A stretch of DNA of 64,000 nucleotides. Source: Apostichopus japonicus. Its lineage: Eukaryota > Echinodermata > Holothuroidea > Aspidochirotida > Stichopodidae. Positions 44,887 through 62,130 of this stretch are shown here, piece by piece. The stretch's first letter is position 1. Each line of letters opens with the position of its first letter. The stretch spans positions 16,251,001-16,315,000 of the forward strand of contig NC_092561.1 in assembly GCF_037975245.1 (NCBI RefSeq), written 5' to 3'. Both the position numbers and the translations under genes were made by a program. Under the pieces are notes generated by a model. It saw only the letters and a program-made list of their open reading frames with translations. It was not told where the DNA came from and ran no database searches.

Positions 44887-45598
44887 TCAGTCTGTGTTCT
44901 ATCAGTACAAAGATGTAATGAAGCACGGACTACAAGAAACCGCACGTTATAAGCAGCTCCCCTCAAACAACCCGCTAATCGCGTCACTCGACCTGTGCTC
45001 GATTCTGATTGGCCGAGTGCGACAGCCGCGAGTCGTTCTGATTAGCTAAGCGGCAATGGCAAATTTCAGGAGCCTAATTTAAGCGAACGGTAGTCGAAAC
45101 TGCTCATGCCGGGCAGGAAAATGGTAGTCACTTTCATAAAGTATCTATTTCTTAGACTTTCTGCCATTTAAAATGACGAAAAATTGTTGAAAACTCTTAT
45201 CGAAAACCCTCCAGCTTCGCATTTGACAGTCAGTCAGCAATCCCCAATTGTGACGTCATGAACATTACCTTCGTCGATTGGTCAGATTAGGCTAACACAG
45301 AGTTAGCGTCAAGTGTAATTTTACGTGTGATATTTTAACGGAATGACAGGGTGAAGCCAATATTCGACCATTCGGGACAAATTTGGCCTTATCGAATTCA
45401 CCCCTCACCGATATTTCATAACATAGAACATCACACGACGAACAAGAAACGGCATCAAACTCCGCCGAGCTTCCATTCCCACGGGTTCTGATGCAGACAT
45501 CGGGGTAGTTCGCTTACGTCCGTTCAAAACATCGCCTGCTTGACGGGTATCGCTAATATAATGCCACACATTGAGGGACTTTCTACATTTTACTGTGA

Positions 45599-45840
<242 letters not shown>

Positions 45841-45940
45841 NNNNNNNNNNNNNNNNNNNNNNNNNNNNNNNNNNNNNNNNNNNNNNNNNNNNNNNNNNNN
45901 NNNNNNNNNNNNNNNNNNNNNNNNNNNNNNNNNNNNNNNN
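45841..45940. other. Assembly gap (100 N)
   Basis: Exactly 100 N, the usual placeholder for a gap of unknown size. The left edge is at U1 phase 5535 (inside H4) and the right edge at phase 3311 (H2A-H3 spacer). The missing DNA is therefore at least about 3,533 bp, holding the H4 end, one H4-H2B spacer, H2B and H2A. Whole extra units may also be hidden. Confidence 0.97.
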
Positions 45941-46793
45941 TATTTAGCAAGAGATCTTGGATTAGGGGATAAAGGGAACTTATTATTATTATTATTATTT
46001 ATTAATAATTTTTGTAACTTTTGGGGTTTGAAATAAAAATAGATATTGAGTTTTGCTGCTTCAATGAGCTTACTGGTAGCAATGCATCTGGGGTGTTAAG
46101 TCAGATCCTAAGGGCTTTATTATTAATAGTCTTAGAAATTTGAAACTTGTAACAACTAACGAGGCATATACTACCGCAAGTATTAATCGTTTCGCACCTT
46201 TCAATGTTATTAAGTCTGGAAATTTTAGTCGGTGTGTTACGTAATCAATTCGCAAAGCCAAGCCGAGGGAACGAGCATCAGCTCAAATTTTCCCCCGATC
46301 TACTGCGAGAGCCTATTGAAATGCCCGAGGCAGGTAAACTGTTATGGCAGTGGTATTAAATTTAAGATCTTCCGTGCTTTGAACGATAGAGATATTACTA
46401 CGTTTTTAAGATTTACTTCTCTTGTATTGGAGATCGTTAACATACACGCTGAAGTGTGTCAACCCATGTTAACACGCTTATAATACCAAGGCGATTAGGA
46501 TAGAGTGTGTGTGTGTGTGGATTAGGGGTTATGATTATGAGTTAGGGATAAGCTCACTTTGATTATTGATTAGTGAATTGCATCATGCACGAAGGGAATC
46601 ACCAACCACCCAGCATAGAAGTAATAATTACAATAATAATGATAATCATTAAAAAAAAAAAAAAAAAAAAAAAATAATAATGAGACGACAAGTTGCATGT
46701 TCGGAGGGAGAGAAAAATCTGCTTTAACTGGTAGATATGATGGCCCTTAAAAGAGCCGTTGGTTTTCGAGAATCCGTCGGAGACAGATACGAT

Positions 46794-47210
<417 letters not shown>

Positions 47211-47922
47211 TCAGTCTGTGTTCTATCAGTACAAAGATGTAATGAAGCACGGACTACAAGAAACCGCACGTTATAAGCAGCTCCCCTCAAACAACCCGCT
47301 AATCGCGTCACTCGACCTGTGCTCGATTCTGATTGGCCGAGTGCGACAGCCGCGAGTCGTTCTGATTAGCTAAGCGGCAATGGCAAATTTCAGGAGCCTA
47401 ATTTAAGCGAACGGTAGTCGAAACTGCTCATGCCGGGCAGGAAAATGGTAGTCACTTTCATAAAGTATCTATTTCTTAGACTTTCTGCCATTTAAAATGA
47501 CGAAAAATTGTTGAAAACTCTTATCGAAAACCCTCCAGCTTCGCATTTGACAGTCAGTCAGCAATCCCCAATTGTGACGTCATGAACATTACCTTCGTCG
47601 ATTGGTCAGATTAGGCTAACACAGAGTTAGCGTCAAGTGTAATTTTACGTGTGATATTTTAACGGAATGACAGGGTGAAGCCAATATTCGACCATTCGGG
47701 ACAAATTTGGCCTTATCGAATTCACCCCTCACCGATATTTCATAACATAGAACATCACACGACGAACAAGAAACGGCATCAAACTCCGCCGAGCTTCCAT
47801 TCCCACGGGTTCTGATGCAGACATCGGGGTAGTTCGCTTACGTCCGTTCAAAACATCGCCTGCTTGACGGGTATCGCTAATATAATGCCACACATTGAGG
47901 GACTTTCTACATTTTACTGTGA

Positions 47923-48264
<342 letters not shown>

Positions 48265-50242
48265 ATGCATCTTTCCTGTCACGAAGACGAATCGAAATCC
48301 AACGGCTCTTTTAAGGGCCATCAAATATCCCCAGAGAGAGTTACTCATTCCTCTCCCTCGAAACATGCAATTCGTCGTCTTAATTCTTTTCTTTGTGTGA
48401 GTGAATGTATGTGTGTGTGTATGTATACGCCAGCATCGGGCAAAATAAGTTATATGCATAGGCAATTTTGCTAGAAATTTCAAAACACCGTAATTGAAAT
48501 CCACCCCCTCCCTCAAGTGAAGTCCCCCCCCCCTTTAGTAATCCCTACCTAATTGGCTCTTCAGTTCCGACCTCCTGTTTGTTTATATAGACAACTTTCC
48601 CTAGGAAAAAAAAAGAAGTGTCTATTCTACAAAACTTCAATATTATCCCCCGTAGGACCTCTTGCGAAGGTCGAGCAGGGGTAAACTCCTTTTATTTATA
48701 CTCAAGTGAAGTCGGTTATTATACGTAATAAAATTCTGCAACAACCCCCAGTTCACCAATACAGCAAACCAGTGAAGTTCTAAGACATACGACCCAAGAA
48801 GCAAGACAATACGAACTTCCCCCACCCCTCCACCCCCCTCCCGAATCGCTACTTGTCCATTGAACACAATGCATGCACGACTGTACCGTTACACGATTAG
48901 TCCCAAATGCGAGACAACATATCATTTGAAAATGCGCCCTTTTTTTACCACTGCCAGAACAGTTTCCCTTGCCTCGGGCATTTTATTTGGCTCACGCGGT
49001 AGATCACTGGTAATGTGAGCCGAGGAAGTTACTTTTCCAAGCTCGCTAGGCTTGGCGAGTCGATTACGTAACACGCATGCTATTGTTCCAGACTAATTAG
49101 CTAGAAAGGTGCAGAAGTTGACAGTGGCGAAAAATGAACGTCAGTCTTACTAAAGAGCGGATTTTCATATGTGGCTATGTCGCGATCATCGCAAGTGAAA
49201 CTATTGAGTGTTTGTGTGTGGTGGGGGAGGACTTAGAGGTTATTTATCGTTATTGTTGGATTTATTATGGATTATTATGGATTCTAATACCTGTCTTGTC
49301 TCCTTACACCGTACAAACCTAGCAGAACCCTACGGTCATCATCGCAGGAATTGCTCAAGGAGAAGAGAACAAGATGCAAGACCGGCGACAGAGCCTTCTC
49401 AGTCAGCGCTCCCAGAATGCCTATACCGAACTCTGTGAGTGTATGCATTTCTCTTACCACTTTTAAAAACTGCTTTGAAAGCATATTATGTTAGACTCGC
49501 TTTTACTGTGTGATTGACTGTGTTTTAACTGTTATTGTGCATAGATACTACGTTTGGAACTAGTTACTTAATTCTGAACATTTTATTTTTTTTAATATTT
49601 ATCTTTCATTTATTTAGTACGTTTAGACTCTATTTTGTATCGTTCAGTATTGGGTATTTGATCTGTTTTAGGATTTTGTAATAATTCTCTTACTGTAATG
49701 TTTTTTTTTTTTTTTTAATTTAAAAATTTTCATTTATTTACTACGTTTAGGGCTCTATTTTGTATCGTTTAGTATTTAGGCTTTTACAATAATTCTCTTA
49801 CTGTACTATAGTTCCTCATACTTATATATATTTAAACCTGGACTATGATTGAATCTATTTACATGCTTCTTAAATTGTTTTGGACTATATGCGTTTTAGT
49901 ATCGTTTAGTACGGGTGTGTTTTTTTTTTTTTTTTATATTGTTGCCTTTGGCTTTTACTTCTTTTTTTTTTCTTTTTTTGGCGCAGCTTTGCTGATTATG
50001 CGCTATATAAATATCACTTATTAATATTATTATTATCGATAAACGGGCCCCAGAACGTGATCAACTACACGGTCAATGGCTTGAGAGTAACAGGTATATA
50101 TGATACAATGTTAGATTACTTAAAATAAGAGACAACGAAACTGCATGTTTGAGGAGGGGGAGATAAGTCTGCCGTTTCTGGAATATAGGATGGCCCTTAA
50201 AAGAGCCGTTGGATGTCGAGCCTTCTACACGAGAAGAACAAT

Positions 50243-50614
50243 CTACTTGGAGGTGGTGTACTTGGTGACAGCCTTGGTACCCTCTGAGACGGCATGCTTG
50301 GCGAGCTCACCAGGCAGCAACAGTCTGACGGCGGTCTGGACCTCCCGACTGGTGATGGTGGACTTCCTGTTGTAGTGGGCCAAACGGGAAGCTTCGGCGG
50401 CGATACGCTCGAAGATGTCGTTCACGAAGCTGTTCATGATAGACATAGCACGGCTAGAGATACCGGTGTCTGGGTGGACCTGCTTCATGACTTTGTAGAT
50501 GTAGATACTGTAAGTCTCACGCCTGGTCCTTCGCCTCTTCTTGTCTCCTGGGTTGCGAGGTGCCTTGGACTTGGCGGCCTTCTTTGCTCCCTTTCCTGCA
50601 GCTTTTGGTGCCAT
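50243..50614 (-). CDS. H2B: Histone H2B (U10)
   Basis: Protein identical to the other H2B copies. Stem-loop at 50192-50207 (minus strand). Confidence 0.98.
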   Translation of the reverse strand: MAPKAAGKGAKKAAKSKAPRNPGDKKRRRTRRETYSIYIYKVMKQVHPDTGISSRAMSIMNSFVNDIFERIAAEASRLAHYNRKSTITSREVQTAVRLLLPGELAKHAVSEGTKAVTKYTTSK

Positions 50615-50978
50615 TTTGGACGTGAAGTTTTCGTTGCGATACGGTAAGTAAAGCGATGAGTGAATGAGTGTCCTCCACGCTGCGAAATGTATTTATGACA
50701 GATTTGATATCACTTCAGCGAAGCAGAAAAACTTCCCATATTGACAAAGCACGTGCTATGCATTGCACAGCACACACGAGCTGGCCAATCACAATGCGGA
50801 AGCTTTTCTTAATTCTTTCACGCATTGTACGATCAGGGCAAAGGGTGGCAAAGAATCCCCTCATAAGGGCACTGTGCTGTAGCTTTAGAGTCCGGACTAC
50901 TTGAATGAGAGCTTTCCGGCAGGCAAATCATTTCTTTGATTCGTTTCAAGTCGAAAACATACCCAAATTTACTTCATC

Positions 50979-51359
50979 ATGACTGGCAGGGGCAAAGGTG
51001 GTAAGGCCAGGGCAAAGGCCAAGAGTCGATCTGCAAGAGCAGGGCTTCAATTCCCAGTAGGTCGTGTACACAGGTTCCTGCGAAGAGGAAATTACGCCCA
51101 GAGGATCGGCGCTGGCGCACCCGTCTACCTGGCTGCCGTACTAGAATACCTCGCCGCCGAGATCTTGGAATTGGCCGGTAACGCTGCACGTGACAACAAG
51201 AAGACCAGGATCATCCCCCGTCATCTCCAACTCGCCATCCGAAACGACGAGGAGTTGAACAAACTCTTGAGCGGAGTCACCATCGCCCAGGGAGGTGTTC
51301 TTCCAAACATCCAGGCTGTCCTTCTACCCAAGAAGACATCCGGAGGCAAGAAGGCTTAA
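50979..51359 (+). CDS. H2A: Histone H2A (U10)
   Basis: Protein identical to the other H2A copies. Stem-loop at 51398-51413. Confidence 0.98.
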   Translation: MTGRGKGGKARAKAKSRSARAGLQFPVGRVHRFLRRGNYAQRIGAGAPVYLAAVLEYLAAEILELAGNAARDNKKTRIIPRHLQLAIRNDEELNKLLSGVTIAQGGVLPNIQAVLLPKKTSGGKKA

Positions 51360-52551
51360 AGGGGAGGTTGCATTGCAATCGCCCATCGATTACCAACGGC
51401 TCTTTTAAGGGCCATCAAATCACCCAGAAAGACATACTCATTCCTCTCCTCAAACATGCTTGCGTCAGTGTCTTATTTCTCCTTTTAAGTTAGATGTATC
51501 AGCTAGCTGCAACCCTAATAATCGTGGGGCTTCGGACCCTCAGCCAAAAACCAAAGGTCAGAAACCCCAAGATTTGAGTGAAAACTCCTGCTGGACAGAA
51601 ATCTAACATCCCATAAAATAAAAAAAATTAAAAAACTATATATAATGTATGTAGGGAACTTTTCACATGATTTTGGCCGCAGGTTTTATGAATTAAGTAT
51701 TTAGCAAGAGATCTTGGATTAGGGGATAAAGGGAACTTATTATTATTATTATTATTTATTAATAATTTTTGTAACTTTTGGGGTTTGAAATAAAAATAGA
51801 TATTGAGTTTTGCTGCTTCAATGAGCTTACTGGTAGCAATGCATCTGGGGTGTTAAGTCAGATCCTAAGGGCTTTATTATTAATAGTCTTAGAAATTTGA
51901 AACTTGTAACAACTAACGAGGCATATACTACCGCAAGTATTAATCGTTTCGCACCTTTCAATGTTATTAAGTCTGGAAATTTTAGTCGGTGTGTTACGTA
52001 ATCAATTCGCAAAGCCAAGCCGAGGGAACGAGCATCAGCTCAAATTTTCCCCCGATCTACTGCGAGAGCCTATTGAAATGCCCGAGGCAGGTAAACTGTT
52101 ATGGCAGTGGTATTAAATTTAAGATCTTCCGTGCTTTGAACGATAGAGATATTACTACGTTTTTAAGATTTACTTCTCTTGTATTGGAGATCGTTAACAT
52201 ACACGCTGATGTGTGTCAACCCATGTTAACACGCTTATAATACCAAGGCGATTAGGATAGAGTGTGTGTGTGTGTGGATTAGGGGTTATGATTATGAGTT
52301 AGGGATAAGCTCACTTTGATTATTGATTAGTGAATTGCATCATGCACGAAGGGAATCACCAACCACCCAGCATAGAAGTAATAATTACAATAATAATGAT
52401 AATCATTAAAAAAAAAAAAAAAAAAAAAAAAATAATAATGAGACGACAAGTTGCATGTTCGGAGGGAGAGAAAAATCTGCTTTAACTGGTAGATATGATG
52501 GCCCTTAAAAGAGCCGTTGGTTTTCGAGAATCCGTCGGAGACAGATACGAT

Positions 52552-52968
<417 letters not shown>

Positions 52969-53680
52969 TCAGTCTGTGTTCTATCAGTACAAAGATGTAA
53001 TGAAGCACGGACTACAAGAAACCGCACGTTATAAGCAGCTCCCCTCAAACAACCCGCTAATCGCGTCACTCGACCTGTGCTCGATTCTGATTGGCCGAGT
53101 GCGACAGCCGCGAGTCGTTCTGATTAGCTAAGCGGCAATGGCAAATTTCAGGAGCCTAATTTAAGCGAACGGTAGTCGAAACTGCTCATGCCGGGCAGGA
53201 AAATGGTAGTCACTTTCATAAAGTATCTATTTCTTAGACTTTCTGCCATTTAAAATGACGAAAAATTGTTGAAAACTCTTATCGAAAACCCTCCAGCTTC
53301 GCATTTGACAGTCAGTCAGCAATCCCCAATTGTGACGTCATGAACATTACCTTCGTCGATTGGTCAGATTAGGCTAACACAGAGTTAGCGTCAAGTGTAA
53401 TTTTACGTGTGATATTTTAACGGAATGACAGGGTGAAGCCAATATTCGACCATTCGGGACAAATTTGGCCTTATCGAATTCACCCCTCACCGATATTTCA
53501 TAACATAGAACATCACACGACGAACAAGAAACGGCATCAAACTCCGCCGAGCTTCCATTCCCACGGGTTCTGATGCAGACATCGGGGTAGTTCGCTTACG
53601 TCCGTTCAAAACATCGCCTGCTTGACGGGTATCGCTAATATAATGCCACACATTGAGGGACTTTCTACATTTTACTGTGA

Positions 53681-54022
<342 letters not shown>

Positions 54023-56000
54023 ATGCATCTTTCCTGTCACGAAGACGAATCGAAATCCAACGGCTCTTTTAAGGGCCATCAAATATCCCCAGAGAGAGTT
54101 ACTCATTCCTCTCCCTCGAAACATGCAATTCGTCGTCTTAATTCTTTTCTTTGTGTGAGTGAATGTATGTGTGTGTGTATGTATACGCCAGCATCGGGCA
54201 AAATAAGTTATATGCATAGGCAATTTTGCTAGAAATTTCAAAACACCGTAATTGAAATCCACCCCCTCCCTCAAGTGAAGTCCCCCCCCCCTTTAGTAAT
54301 CCCTACCTAATTGGCTCTTCAGTTCCGACCTCCTGTTTGTTTATATAGACAACTTTCCCTAGGAAAAAAAAAGAAGTGTCTATTCTACAAAACTTCAATA
54401 TTATCCCCCGTAGGACCTCTTGCGAAGGTCGAGCAGGGGTAAACTCCTTTTATTTATACTCAAGTGAAGTCGGTTATTATACGTAATAAAATTCTGCAAC
54501 AACCCCCAGTTCACCAATACAGCAAACCAGTGAAGTTCTAAGACATACGACCCAAGAAGCAAGACAATACGAACTTCCCCCACCCCTCCACCCCCCTCCC
54601 GAATCGCTACTTGTCCATTGAACACAATGCATGCACGACTGTACCGTTACACGATTAGTCCCAAATGCGAGACAACATATCATTTGAAAATGCGCCCTTT
54701 TTTTACCACTGCCAGAACAGTTTCCCTTGCCTCGGGCATTTTATTTGGCTCACGCGGTAGATCACTGGTAATGTGAGCCGAGGAAGTTACTTTTCCAAGC
54801 TCGCTAGGCTTGGCGAGTCGATTACGTAACACGCATGCTATTGTTCCAGACTAATTAGCTAGAAAGGTGCAGAAGTTGACAGTGGCGAAAAATGAACGTC
54901 AGTCTTACTAAAGAGCGGATTTTCATATGTGGCTATGTCGCGATCATCGCAAGTGAAACTATTGAGTGTTTGTGTGTGGTGGGGGAGGACTTAGAGGTTA
55001 TTTATCGTTATTGTTGGATTTATTATGGATTATTATGGATTCTAATACCTGTCTTGTCTCCTTACACCGTACAAACCTAGCAGAACCCTACGGTCATCAT
55101 CGCAGGAATTGCTCAAGGAGAAGAGAACAAGATGCAAGACCGGCGACAGAGCCTTCTCAGTCAGCGCTCCCAGAATGCCTATACCGAACTCTGTGAGTGT
55201 ATGCATTTCTCTTACCACTTTTAAAAACTGCTTTGAAAGCATATTATGTTAGACTCGCTTTTACTGTGTGATTGACTGTGTTTTAACTGTTATTGTGCAT
55301 AGATACTACGTTTGGAACTAGTTACTTAATTCTGAACATTTTATTTTTTTTAATATTTATCTTTCATTTATTTAGTACGTTTAGACTCTATTTTGTATCG
55401 TTCAGTATTGGGTATTTGATCTGTTTTAGGATTTTGTAATAATTCTCTTACTGTAATGTTTTTTTTTTTTTTTTAATTTAAAAATTTTCATTTATTTACT
55501 ACGTTTAGGGCTCTATTTTGTATCGTTTAGTATTTAGGCTTTTACAATAATTCTCTTACTGTACTATAGTTCCTCATACTTATATATATTTAAACCTGGA
55601 CTATGATTGAATCTATTTACATGCTTCTTAAATTGTTTTGGACTATATGCGTTTTAGTATCGTTTAGTACGGGTGTGTTTTTTTTTTTTTTTTATATTGT
55701 TGCCTTTGGCTTTTACTTCTTTTTTTTTTCTTTTTTTGGCGCAGCTTTGCTGATTATGCGCTATATAAATATCACTTATTAATATTATTATTATCGATAA
55801 ACGGGCCCCAGAACGTGATCAACTACACGGTCAATGGCTTGAGAGTAACAGGTATATATGATACAATGTTAGATTACTTAAAATAAGAGACAACGAAACT
55901 GCATGTTTGAGGAGGGGGAGATAAGTCTGCCGTTTCTGGAATATAGGATGGCCCTTAAAAGAGCCGTTGGATGTCGAGCCTTCTACACGAGAAGAACAAT

Positions 56001-56372
56001 CTACTTGGAGGTGGTGTACTTGGTGACAGCCTTGGTACCCTCTGAGACGGCATGCTTGGCGAGCTCACCAGGCAGCAACAGTCTGACGGCGGTCTGGACC
56101 TCCCGACTGGTGATGGTGGACTTCCTGTTGTAGTGGGCCAAACGGGAAGCTTCGGCGGCGATACGCTCGAAGATGTCGTTCACGAAGCTGTTCATGATAG
56201 ACATAGCACGGCTAGAGATACCGGTGTCTGGGTGGACCTGCTTCATGACTTTGTAGATGTAGATACTGTAAGTCTCACGCCTGGTCCTTCGCCTCTTCTT
56301 GTCTCCTGGGTTGCGAGGTGCCTTGGACTTGGCGGCCTTCTTTGCTCCCTTTCCTGCAGCTTTTGGTGCCAT
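56001..56372 (-). CDS. H2B: Histone H2B (U11)
   Basis: Protein identical to the other H2B copies. Stem-loop at 55950-55965 (minus strand). Confidence 0.98.
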   Translation of the reverse strand: MAPKAAGKGAKKAAKSKAPRNPGDKKRRRTRRETYSIYIYKVMKQVHPDTGISSRAMSIMNSFVNDIFERIAAEASRLAHYNRKSTITSREVQTAVRLLLPGELAKHAVSEGTKAVTKYTTSK

Positions 56373-56736
56373 TTTGGACGTGAAGTTTTCGTTGCGATAC
56401 GGTAAGTAAAGCGATGAGTGAATGAGTGTCCTCCACGCTGCGAAATGTATTTATGACAGATTTGATATCACTTCAGCGAAGCAGAAAAACTTCCCATATT
56501 GACAAAGCACGTGCTATGCATTGCACAGCACACACGAGCTGGCCAATCACAATGCGGAAGCTTTTCTTAATTCTTTCACGCATTGTACGATCAGGGCAAA
56601 GGGTGGCAAAGAATCCCCTCATAAGGGCACTGTGCTGTAGCTTTAGAGTCCGGACTACTTGAATGAGAGCTTTCCGGCAGGCAAATCATTTCTTTGATTC
56701 GTTTCAAGTCGAAAACATACCCAAATTTACTTCATC

Positions 56737-57117
56737 ATGACTGGCAGGGGCAAAGGTGGTAAGGCCAGGGCAAAGGCCAAGAGTCGATCTGCAAGAGCAG
56801 GGCTTCAATTCCCAGTAGGTCGTGTACACAGGTTCCTGCGAAGAGGAAATTACGCCCAGAGGATCGGCGCTGGCGCACCCGTCTACCTGGCTGCCGTACT
56901 AGAATACCTCGCCGCCGAGATCTTGGAATTGGCCGGTAACGCTGCACGTGACAACAAGAAGACCAGGATCATCCCCCGTCATCTCCAACTCGCCATCCGA
57001 AACGACGAGGAGTTGAACAAACTCTTGAGCGGAGTCACCATCGCCCAGGGAGGTGTTCTTCCAAACATCCAGGCTGTCCTTCTACCCAAGAAGACATCCG
57101 GAGGCAAGAAGGCTTAA
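56737..57117 (+). CDS. H2A: Histone H2A (U11)
   Basis: Protein identical to the other H2A copies. Stem-loop at 57156-57171. Confidence 0.98.
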   Translation: MTGRGKGGKARAKAKSRSARAGLQFPVGRVHRFLRRGNYAQRIGAGAPVYLAAVLEYLAAEILELAGNAARDNKKTRIIPRHLQLAIRNDEELNKLLSGVTIAQGGVLPNIQAVLLPKKTSGGKKA

Positions 57118-58309
57118 AGGGGAGGTTGCATTGCAATCGCCCATCGATTACCAACGGCTCTTTTAAGGGCCATCAAATCACCCAGAAAGACATACTCATT
57201 CCTCTCCTCAAACATGCTTGCGTCAGTGTCTTATTTCTCCTTTTAAGTTAGATGTATCAGCTAGCTGCAACCCTAATAATCGTGGGGCTTCGGACCCTCA
57301 GCCAAAAACCAAAGGTCAGAAACCCCAAGATTTGAGTGAAAACTCCTGCTGGACAGAAATCTAACATCCCATAAAATAAAAAAAATTAAAAAACTATATA
57401 TAATGTATGTAGGGAACTTTTCACATGATTTTGGCCGCAGGTTTTATGAATTAAGTATTTAGCAAGAGATCTTGGATTAGGGGATAAAGGGAACTTATTA
57501 TTATTATTATTATTTATTAATAATTTTTGTAACTTTTGGGGTTTGAAATAAAAATAGATATTGAGTTTTGCTGCTTCAATGAGCTTACTGGTAGCAATGC
57601 ATCTGGGGTGTTAAGTCAGATCCTAAGGGCTTTATTATTAATAGTCTTAGAAATTTGAAACTTGTAACAACTAACGAGGCATATACTACCGCAAGTATTA
57701 ATCGTTTCGCACCTTTCAATGTTATTAAGTCTGGAAATTTTAGTCGGTGTGTTACGTAATCAATTCGCAAAGCCAAGCCGAGGGAACGAGCATCAGCTCA
57801 AATTTTCCCCCGATCTACTGCGAGAGCCTATTGAAATGCCCGAGGCAGGTAAACTGTTATGGCAGTGGTATTAAATTTAAGATCTTCCGTGCTTTGAACG
57901 ATAGAGATATTACTACGTTTTTAAGATTTACTTCTCTTGTATTGGAGATCGTTAACATACACGCTGATGTGTGTCAACCCATGTTAACACGCTTATAATA
58001 CCAAGGCGATTAGGATAGAGTGTGTGTGTGTGTGGATTAGGGGTTATGATTATGAGTTAGGGATAAGCTCACTTTGATTATTGATTAGTGAATTGCATCA
58101 TGCACGAAGGGAATCACCAACCACCCAGCATAGAAGTAATAATTACAATAATAATGATAATCATTAAAAAAAAAAAAAAAAAAAAAAAAATAATAATGAG
58201 ACGACAAGTTGCATGTTCGGAGGGAGAGAAAAATCTGCTTTAACTGGTAGATATGATGGCCCTTAAAAGAGCCGTTGGTTTTCGAGAATCCGTCGGAGAC
58301 AGATACGAT

Positions 58310-58726
<417 letters not shown>

Positions 58727-59438
58727 TCAGTCTGTGTTCTATCAGTACAAAGATGTAATGAAGCACGGACTACAAGAAACCGCACGTTATAAGCAGCTCC
58801 CCTCAAACAACCCGCTAATCGCGTCACTCGACCTGTGCTCGATTCTGATTGGCCGAGTGCGACAGCCGCGAGTCGTTCTGATTAGCTAAGCGGCAATGGC
58901 AAATTTCAGGAGCCTAATTTAAGCGAACGGTAGTCGAAACTGCTCATGCCGGGCAGGAAAATGGTAGTCACTTTCATAAAGTATCTATTTCTTAGACTTT
59001 CTGCCATTTAAAATGACGAAAAATTGTTGAAAACTCTTATCGAAAACCCTCCAGCTTCGCATTTGACAGTCAGTCAGCAATCCCCAATTGTGACGTCATG
59101 AACATTACCTTCGTCGATTGGTCAGATTAGGCTAACACAGAGTTAGCGTCAAGTGTAATTTTACGTGTGATATTTTAACGGAATGACAGGGTGAAGCCAA
59201 TATTCGACCATTCGGGACAAATTTGGCCTTATCGAATTCACCCCTCACCGATATTTCATAACATAGAACATCACACGACGAACAAGAAACGGCATCAAAC
59301 TCCGCCGAGCTTCCATTCCCACGGGTTCTGATGCAGACATCGGGGTAGTTCGCTTACGTCCGTTCAAAACATCGCCTGCTTGACGGGTATCGCTAATATA
59401 ATGCCACACATTGAGGGACTTTCTACATTTTACTGTGA

Positions 59439-59780
<342 letters not shown>

Positions 59781-61758
59781 ATGCATCTTTCCTGTCACGA
59801 AGACGAATCGAAATCCAACGGCTCTTTTAAGGGCCATCAAATATCCCCAGAGAGAGTTACTCATTCCTCTCCCTCGAAACATGCAATTCGTCGTCTTAAT
59901 TCTTTTCTTTGTGTGAGTGAATGTATGTGTGTGTGTATGTATACGCCAGCATCGGGCAAAATAAGTTATATGCATAGGCAATTTTGCTAGAAATTTCAAA
60001 ACACCGTAATTGAAATCCACCCCCTCCCTCAAGTGAAGTCCCCCCCCCCTTTAGTAATCCCTACCTAATTGGCTCTTCAGTTCCGACCTCCTGTTTGTTT
60101 ATATAGACAACTTTCCCTAGGAAAAAAAAAGAAGTGTCTATTCTACAAAACTTCAATATTATCCCCCGTAGGACCTCTTGCGAAGGTCGAGCAGGGGTAA
60201 ACTCCTTTTATTTATACTCAAGTGAAGTCGGTTATTATACGTAATAAAATTCTGCAACAACCCCCAGTTCACCAATACAGCAAACCAGTGAAGTTCTAAG
60301 ACATACGACCCAAGAAGCAAGACAATACGAACTTCCCCCACCCCTCCACCCCCCTCCCGAATCGCTACTTGTCCATTGAACACAATGCATGCACGACTGT
60401 ACCGTTACACGATTAGTCCCAAATGCGAGACAACATATCATTTGAAAATGCGCCCTTTTTTTACCACTGCCAGAACAGTTTCCCTTGCCTCGGGCATTTT
60501 ATTTGGCTCACGCGGTAGATCACTGGTAATGTGAGCCGAGGAAGTTACTTTTCCAAGCTCGCTAGGCTTGGCGAGTCGATTACGTAACACGCATGCTATT
60601 GTTCCAGACTAATTAGCTAGAAAGGTGCAGAAGTTGACAGTGGCGAAAAATGAACGTCAGTCTTACTAAAGAGCGGATTTTCATATGTGGCTATGTCGCG
60701 ATCATCGCAAGTGAAACTATTGAGTGTTTGTGTGTGGTGGGGGAGGACTTAGAGGTTATTTATCGTTATTGTTGGATTTATTATGGATTATTATGGATTC
60801 TAATACCTGTCTTGTCTCCTTACACCGTACAAACCTAGCAGAACCCTACGGTCATCATCGCAGGAATTGCTCAAGGAGAAGAGAACAAGATGCAAGACCG
60901 GCGACAGAGCCTTCTCAGTCAGCGCTCCCAGAATGCCTATACCGAACTCTGTGAGTGTATGCATTTCTCTTACCACTTTTAAAAACTGCTTTGAAAGCAT
61001 ATTATGTTAGACTCGCTTTTACTGTGTGATTGACTGTGTTTTAACTGTTATTGTGCATAGATACTACGTTTGGAACTAGTTACTTAATTCTGAACATTTT
61101 ATTTTTTTTAATATTTATCTTTCATTTATTTAGTACGTTTAGACTCTATTTTGTATCGTTCAGTATTGGGTATTTGATCTGTTTTAGGATTTTGTAATAA
61201 TTCTCTTACTGTAATGTTTTTTTTTTTTTTTTAATTTAAAAATTTTCATTTATTTACTACGTTTAGGGCTCTATTTTGTATCGTTTAGTATTTAGGCTTT
61301 TACAATAATTCTCTTACTGTACTATAGTTCCTCATACTTATATATATTTAAACCTGGACTATGATTGAATCTATTTACATGCTTCTTAAATTGTTTTGGA
61401 CTATATGCGTTTTAGTATCGTTTAGTACGGGTGTGTTTTTTTTTTTTTTTTATATTGTTGCCTTTGGCTTTTACTTCTTTTTTTTTTCTTTTTTTGGCGC
61501 AGCTTTGCTGATTATGCGCTATATAAATATCACTTATTAATATTATTATTATCGATAAACGGGCCCCAGAACGTGATCAACTACACGGTCAATGGCTTGA
61601 GAGTAACAGGTATATATGATACAATGTTAGATTACTTAAAATAAGAGACAACGAAACTGCATGTTTGAGGAGGGGGAGATAAGTCTGCCGTTTCTGGAAT
61701 ATAGGATGGCCCTTAAAAGAGCCGTTGGATGTCGAGCCTTCTACACGAGAAGAACAAT

Positions 61759-62130
61759 CTACTTGGAGGTGGTGTACTTGGTGACAGCCTTGGTACCCTC
61801 TGAGACGGCATGCTTGGCGAGCTCACCAGGCAGCAACAGTCTGACGGCGGTCTGGACCTCCCGACTGGTGATGGTGGACTTCCTGTTGTAGTGGGCCAAA
61901 CGGGAAGCTTCGGCGGCGATACGCTCGAAGATGTCGTTCACGAAGCTGTTCATGATAGACATAGCACGGCTAGAGATACCGGTGTCTGGGTGGACCTGCT
62001 TCATGACTTTGTAGATGTAGATACTGTAAGTCTCACGCCTGGTCCTTCGCCTCTTCTTGTCTCCTGGGTTGCGAGGTGCCTTGGACTTGGCGGCCTTCTT
62101 TGCTCCCTTTCCTGCAGCTTTTGGTGCCAT
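61759..62130 (-). CDS. H2B: Histone H2B (U12)
   Basis: Protein identical to the other H2B copies. Stem-loop at 61708-61723 (minus strand). Confidence 0.98.
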   Translation of the reverse strand: MAPKAAGKGAKKAAKSKAPRNPGDKKRRRTRRETYSIYIYKVMKQVHPDTGISSRAMSIMNSFVNDIFERIAAEASRLAHYNRKSTITSREVQTAVRLLLPGELAKHAVSEGTKAVTKYTTSK

